A program made the position numbers and the translations under genes. The notes below the pieces were generated by a model. The model searched no databases. It was not told where the DNA came from and was given only the letters and a program-made list of their open reading frames with translations. Below are positions 60,738 to 64,000 of a stretch of DNA of 64,000 nucleotides, in pieces (the stretch's first letter is position 1; the number at the start of each line of letters is the position of its first letter). This stretch comes from Owenia fusiformis (Eukaryota; Annelida; Polychaeta; Sabellida; Oweniidae): assembly GCA_903813345.2 (NCBI GenBank), contig CAIIXF020000007.1:7013730-7077729 (forward strand), written 5' to 3'.

Positions 60738-61260
60738 TCAACCCGAAACAAGCATTGTTAAATCAGAATGATGACCAGGATATTCTCCTAATAAATGAAA
60801 TTGAGGCTGATATGGTGCTGATACGTTATGAACTTGTGTATTGCCATGATGAACACTAGTCATATAAATCCGACCATCGTATGCTTTATTTGTCATTATT
60901 TTTTGATAATTTGGATATTCATTTTTTGTTCTTTTCTTGCATACTAGGGTCGTACACACTTCCCGGTTGTAAATTGAGGGAAATGCTTTCCTGGCCTGTT
61001 TAGGCAACCAAAATCACACAAATTATGTATTAGAATATGCTCTTCATCGATAATGTATTTAATCCTACCTTACACACGTCAAACGCTTGATAATTGAAGA
61101 AGTATAAGAATTTTTCTGGAAACAATTTTTTTCCCCATGTGTAGATGCATTCTGGGTAATGATTGTGTAAAAGTAAAACTCTAGGTGAAGCGAAAAACGA
61201 AATTACAATAAATAACAGCAGCCATATTGAGATCGAGATTTCAACTCGAAAGTTTATCAT
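60738..61260 (-). CDS. Small secreted protein of unknown family (two exons, 149 aa)
   Basis: Exons 61260-61069 and 60995-60738 are both phase 0, with donor AAG then GTAGGA and acceptor CTAAACAG. The ATG at 61258-61260 opens a signal-peptide-like head: MINFRVEISISI then the core WLLLFIVISFFA. The mature part has four cysteines (PEC, DVC, REVC, LVC), which could form two disulphides, a WGKKLFPEKFLYFF segment, and a Tyr/His-rich end (SVHHGNTQVHN; LLGEYPGHHSD). I do not recognise the family. The exon pair is supported by matching phase and good splice sites, not by homology. No AATAAA is visible before the tRNA array. It lies head-to-head with the epimerase-like gene, about 470 bases apart. Confidence 0.55.
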
Positions 61261-61731
61261 CGTCTTATGACAATTGAATCGCCTTCTCAGACACCAAGGA
61301 GGGTGAAGAAACCGAAAACAGATATGTTGGTAATAAATAATTACGATTTCGTTTTGGTTGCATGGTTTCACATTTAGACTGTATTCAGTGACCTTGAGTG
61401 ACCTTGAGAACCATATTGGAAATTGGTTCAAACATATACAAAAATGATTACATTTCTTCAATTATCAAGTATTTCCTGTGTTTAAGGTAAGAGTTAATAC
61501 ATTCTAGTTGAAGCATTGGATCCATTATATCTTATCTGTGTAACTTTTGTTGAGCATAGAGGGCAGAAAAGCATTTACCGCAATATACTAGGCTTAATAT
61601 CCTCGACGCAAATGTTGAAAACAAAAATAAAAAACAAATATCCAAATCGTCAAAAAGAAACGTGAAACAACAACATTAAGTCGAGTTCACTTGACTAGAT
61701 GAACACGTGTGTGTAGATGCTCAACAAGTAG

Positions 61732-63593
61732 ATGATGGTGAAAGTTGAAATTAGGGAATTATCAATATACAAAATATTATTGTTTCGACTAACAAAACAG
61801 GACAACATGAAACGATGCATATTTTGGATAGTTGTAAATATGCTTATTGTTTTTATTGTTTTTCATATTTTACTGGATGAAATATTAAATGATGCAGCTG
61901 ATGTTCGGACAACGAACAAAGTTATAGCAGGGAATGACGTAGAAAGCAAACAAAGCATTGTGTCGTCTACGGAGAGAAAAGAGGACGGCAATGGTAAGAC
62001 CTAGCATTATATCATATTTACACAGTACTCCACTGTCTCCAAACACATTTTTGTCGCCTACTTTGAAGTGTTGTAGAAAAATATCCAACAACAGTTTGCT
62101 CATGAAATTTTGCAGACTAGAACTTGAAAAAATTTGTAACTCAAGCTAGAAGCCAGCAAACTTTAATTTGAAAGGAATACTACTAAAACTATTTGTGAAA
62201 TTGTCACCAGAATTCATATTTTAAGCCGACAATTGTACATAGACGTTCCGTCAAGTATGTGCAAAGTGTGTACATATGGTAAAGACAATAGGTTTACCAA
62301 CGCCTTAAGATATACAATAATATATCATCATTTTATGTCTACACTACTTTCGTATGTTTGTGTTTGTTTTTATTAATTGCAATCAGAGTGGCAATGTTTT
62401 TCACTTAGTTAAAGTCTGCATCTGATAAATCATCATTGTTCAATGCAAAACATAAACCAAACAGATAAACAAGCAAACAAACAAACAAACAAACCATGAT
62501 ATGCTTTTAACCACATTTAAAACACAAACTTTGTTATTTGATTGAGGAGCTAGACAAAGCGGTGTCTTCACACTGCTATAGTCGAATCAATGAGAATTTG
62601 GTCAGAATTCTTTTGTAAATGCTGTTCAAATGTTTATTTCTGAACCATTGTATTCCTGCATTAAATCATGATAAGCAGGTGTGTAAATGATTTCAGAAAA
62701 GGATAGAAGACCTATATTAACAGAAGCCTCAAACTTGTTACTTATAAACGGGGCATCCTTTCTGGGACATCATTTGGGAAGAGCGTTTGTGCGAGAATCC
62801 ATGTTGTCACTCCCTATGATAAATATTATAGACGCCATGCATACGTTGACGCAGTATTCTTGGGAAGATCTGCAGGTATTAGAACAAATCAAGTTTAGTT
62901 TTTATGGTTTCTTTATTTTCGTTTGTTATTGTGAATCCTTAGTCTATCGGTTGGTTCATACTACCACGTCGACCAAACTCTAACGAAAGGGAGTTTAAAT
63001 GAAAAGTTAACAAAGCAGCAGCAAACCCCATTAAAAGACCTGGTTGACCAAAAACGTTCAGTTTTATTAACTTTCTTAAATATATTTTAGACTTGAAATA
63101 TTTCAAAATGTACATGTAATGCTACCCTTTGCATTCGTACGACTTCACTTCTTAAAAGAGAACTTCGTCTTCTTCGGTAATTTATAGCTAGACTCTGCGC
63201 GCAGCTGGGTATGGATTTTCATTATATATGGGCCTTATTATCCTGAAACCCCTGACTTAGAAATGAGGAATCATGATCATTTCTGGAACGCGATGAGAAT
63301 TTTTGCATTTTTATTTTTGCACGACAACGTAACGTTGTGTCAGAAAATGAAATAAAATAACAACCTTATTGAAAAGAGGAACATTTGTACCATTTTTATA
63401 GCGAGGAAAGGCGTTGTGGAAGAGGGGGGTCGACATAATCAAAGAAGATGTATCGGATGGTAACTATATAGAGTGCCTAATCAGATCAGCCGACTACACG
63501 CACATATTTGTATTCGAAGACAATATTCATGCCAACATAGAGGAGATCCGAAGTTTTCATAAAGTAATTCTAGACTCCATAAAAGATATTAAG
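61732..63593 (+). CDS. Nucleotide-sugar epimerase-like (extended SDR), type II membrane protein, 5' part
   Basis: Exons 61732-61993, 62697-62875 and 63402-63593; phases 1, 0 and 0 agree. The third exon ends AAG then GCAAGT, a GC-AG donor. The first ATG is 61732; a second at 61807 (MKRCIFW) is also possible. A short cytoplasmic head is followed by one TM anchor (IFWIVVNMLIVFIVFHILL), then a stem, EKDRRP, and a Rossmann start LLLINGASFLGHHLG. Next come YSWEDLQRGKALWKRGVDII, KEDVSDGNYIECLIRSADYT and HIFVFEDN, in the order seen in UDP-glucuronate 4-epimerases (RGxxL, GVxxxxGDxxD, FTHVxHLAA). The glycine motif is one residue short and the LAAQAG segment is lost. The catalytic YxxxK would lie beyond the window, so activity cannot be judged. 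UXS1-like decarboxylase is an alternative. Confidence 0.6.
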
Positions 63594-64000
63594 GCAAGTT
63601 TGTATATTTATAGTCTTTGTTATAGTTATAGTCTTGTTATATTAGGCAATCAATTACATTCGGGTTCATCCCTATGATTGATAGAAGCTTCATCAAGTAT
63701 AAATGTCAGGGGCGGGCCTGAAAATCAAAGAGTCGGGGGCGAGCAAAGAAAGGTTTGGCCCCAATTTTGACATTTAAAAAAAAAAATAGGCTCAACTTTA
63801 AAAAATGGTGCCCATTTATGCCAGTTCGTTATCTAAGTTGCCTAACTTATTTGGGGGGGGGAGAGATTTTGATACCTAATTTCCCCTTCAATTGTGACAC
63901 TGAGTTTGGAAAAGGTTGAGTTACATATTGATATTTTGTAAATATACCGTTCTCTTTATTGTATTTGGTGTTTTTACGGAGTCTTACTATTAAGCTATCA
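63594..64000 (+). other. Intron of the epimerase-like gene to window edge
   Basis: No further exon recognised. Contains an A tract near 63775 and a G tract near 63853. Confidence 0.4.

Noticed and set aside
61072-61461. Longer N-terminal form of the small secreted protein
   Set aside because: The upstream extension starts with TTG and would place the signal-like segment in mid-protein; the ATG at 61260 puts it at the N-terminus.
1-64000. CRISPR arrays, operons, bacterial promoters
   Set aside because: The window is clearly eukaryotic nuclear DNA with spliced genes; regular repeats here are tandem or foldback elements without spacer structure.

Overview
The window looks like nuclear DNA from an invertebrate animal. 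It is AT-rich and gene-sparse, with short exons between GT-AG introns, intron-bearing tRNA genes, many small inverted-repeat elements, and animal-type proteins (two-cyclase-domain adenylyl cyclase, EGF-TM protein, PLAC8 protein). I cannot name the phylum; a marine invertebrate is my guess from the repeat style and protein resemblance.

Layout, left to right. (1) 0.7-1.0 kb: one minus-strand membrane-protein exon, BRICHOS-like, whose gene runs off the left edge. (2) 3.3-9.3 kb: no gene seen. It holds nested inverted repeats, a 467-bp tandem repeat, a 634-bp foldback element and a possible 5.8-kb Tc1/mariner-style element. (3) 10.17-10.58 kb: a long near-palindrome. (4) 11.3-14.5 kb: the last three coding exons of a plus-strand EGF-TM protein. 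(5) 16.1-17.5 kb: a complete three-exon minus-strand PLAC8-family gene with an N-terminal Gly/Asn/Gln repeat. (6) 19.7-55.3 kb: a complete 20-exon minus-strand transmembrane adenylyl cyclase of 2031 aa, closest in layout to ADCY1/rutabaga. Every exon junction was checked for GT/AG and phase. Intron 1 is 21.8 kb and carries a tRNA-Val gene. (7) 57.5-60.7 kb: tRNA genes, including a 433-bp tandem array of intron-containing tRNA-Phe and tRNA-Val. (8) 60.7-61.3 kb: a two-exon minus-strand gene for a small secreted protein I do not recognise. (9) 61.7-63.6 kb: the start of a plus-strand nucleotide-sugar epimerase-like gene that runs off the right edge, head-to-head with (8).

The genes do not form an operon or an obvious pathway. 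The cyclase would make cAMP at the plasma membrane; its two catalytic halves are complete, but one transition-state residue is changed (Arg to Lys) and its ~990-residue tail ends in a PDZ-type motif. The points most worth checking are that Arg-to-Lys change, the intron in tRNA-Phe, the unusual discriminator base in all tRNA-Val copies, the orphan secreted gene, the shortened glycine loop of the epimerase-like protein, and the large foldback elements.
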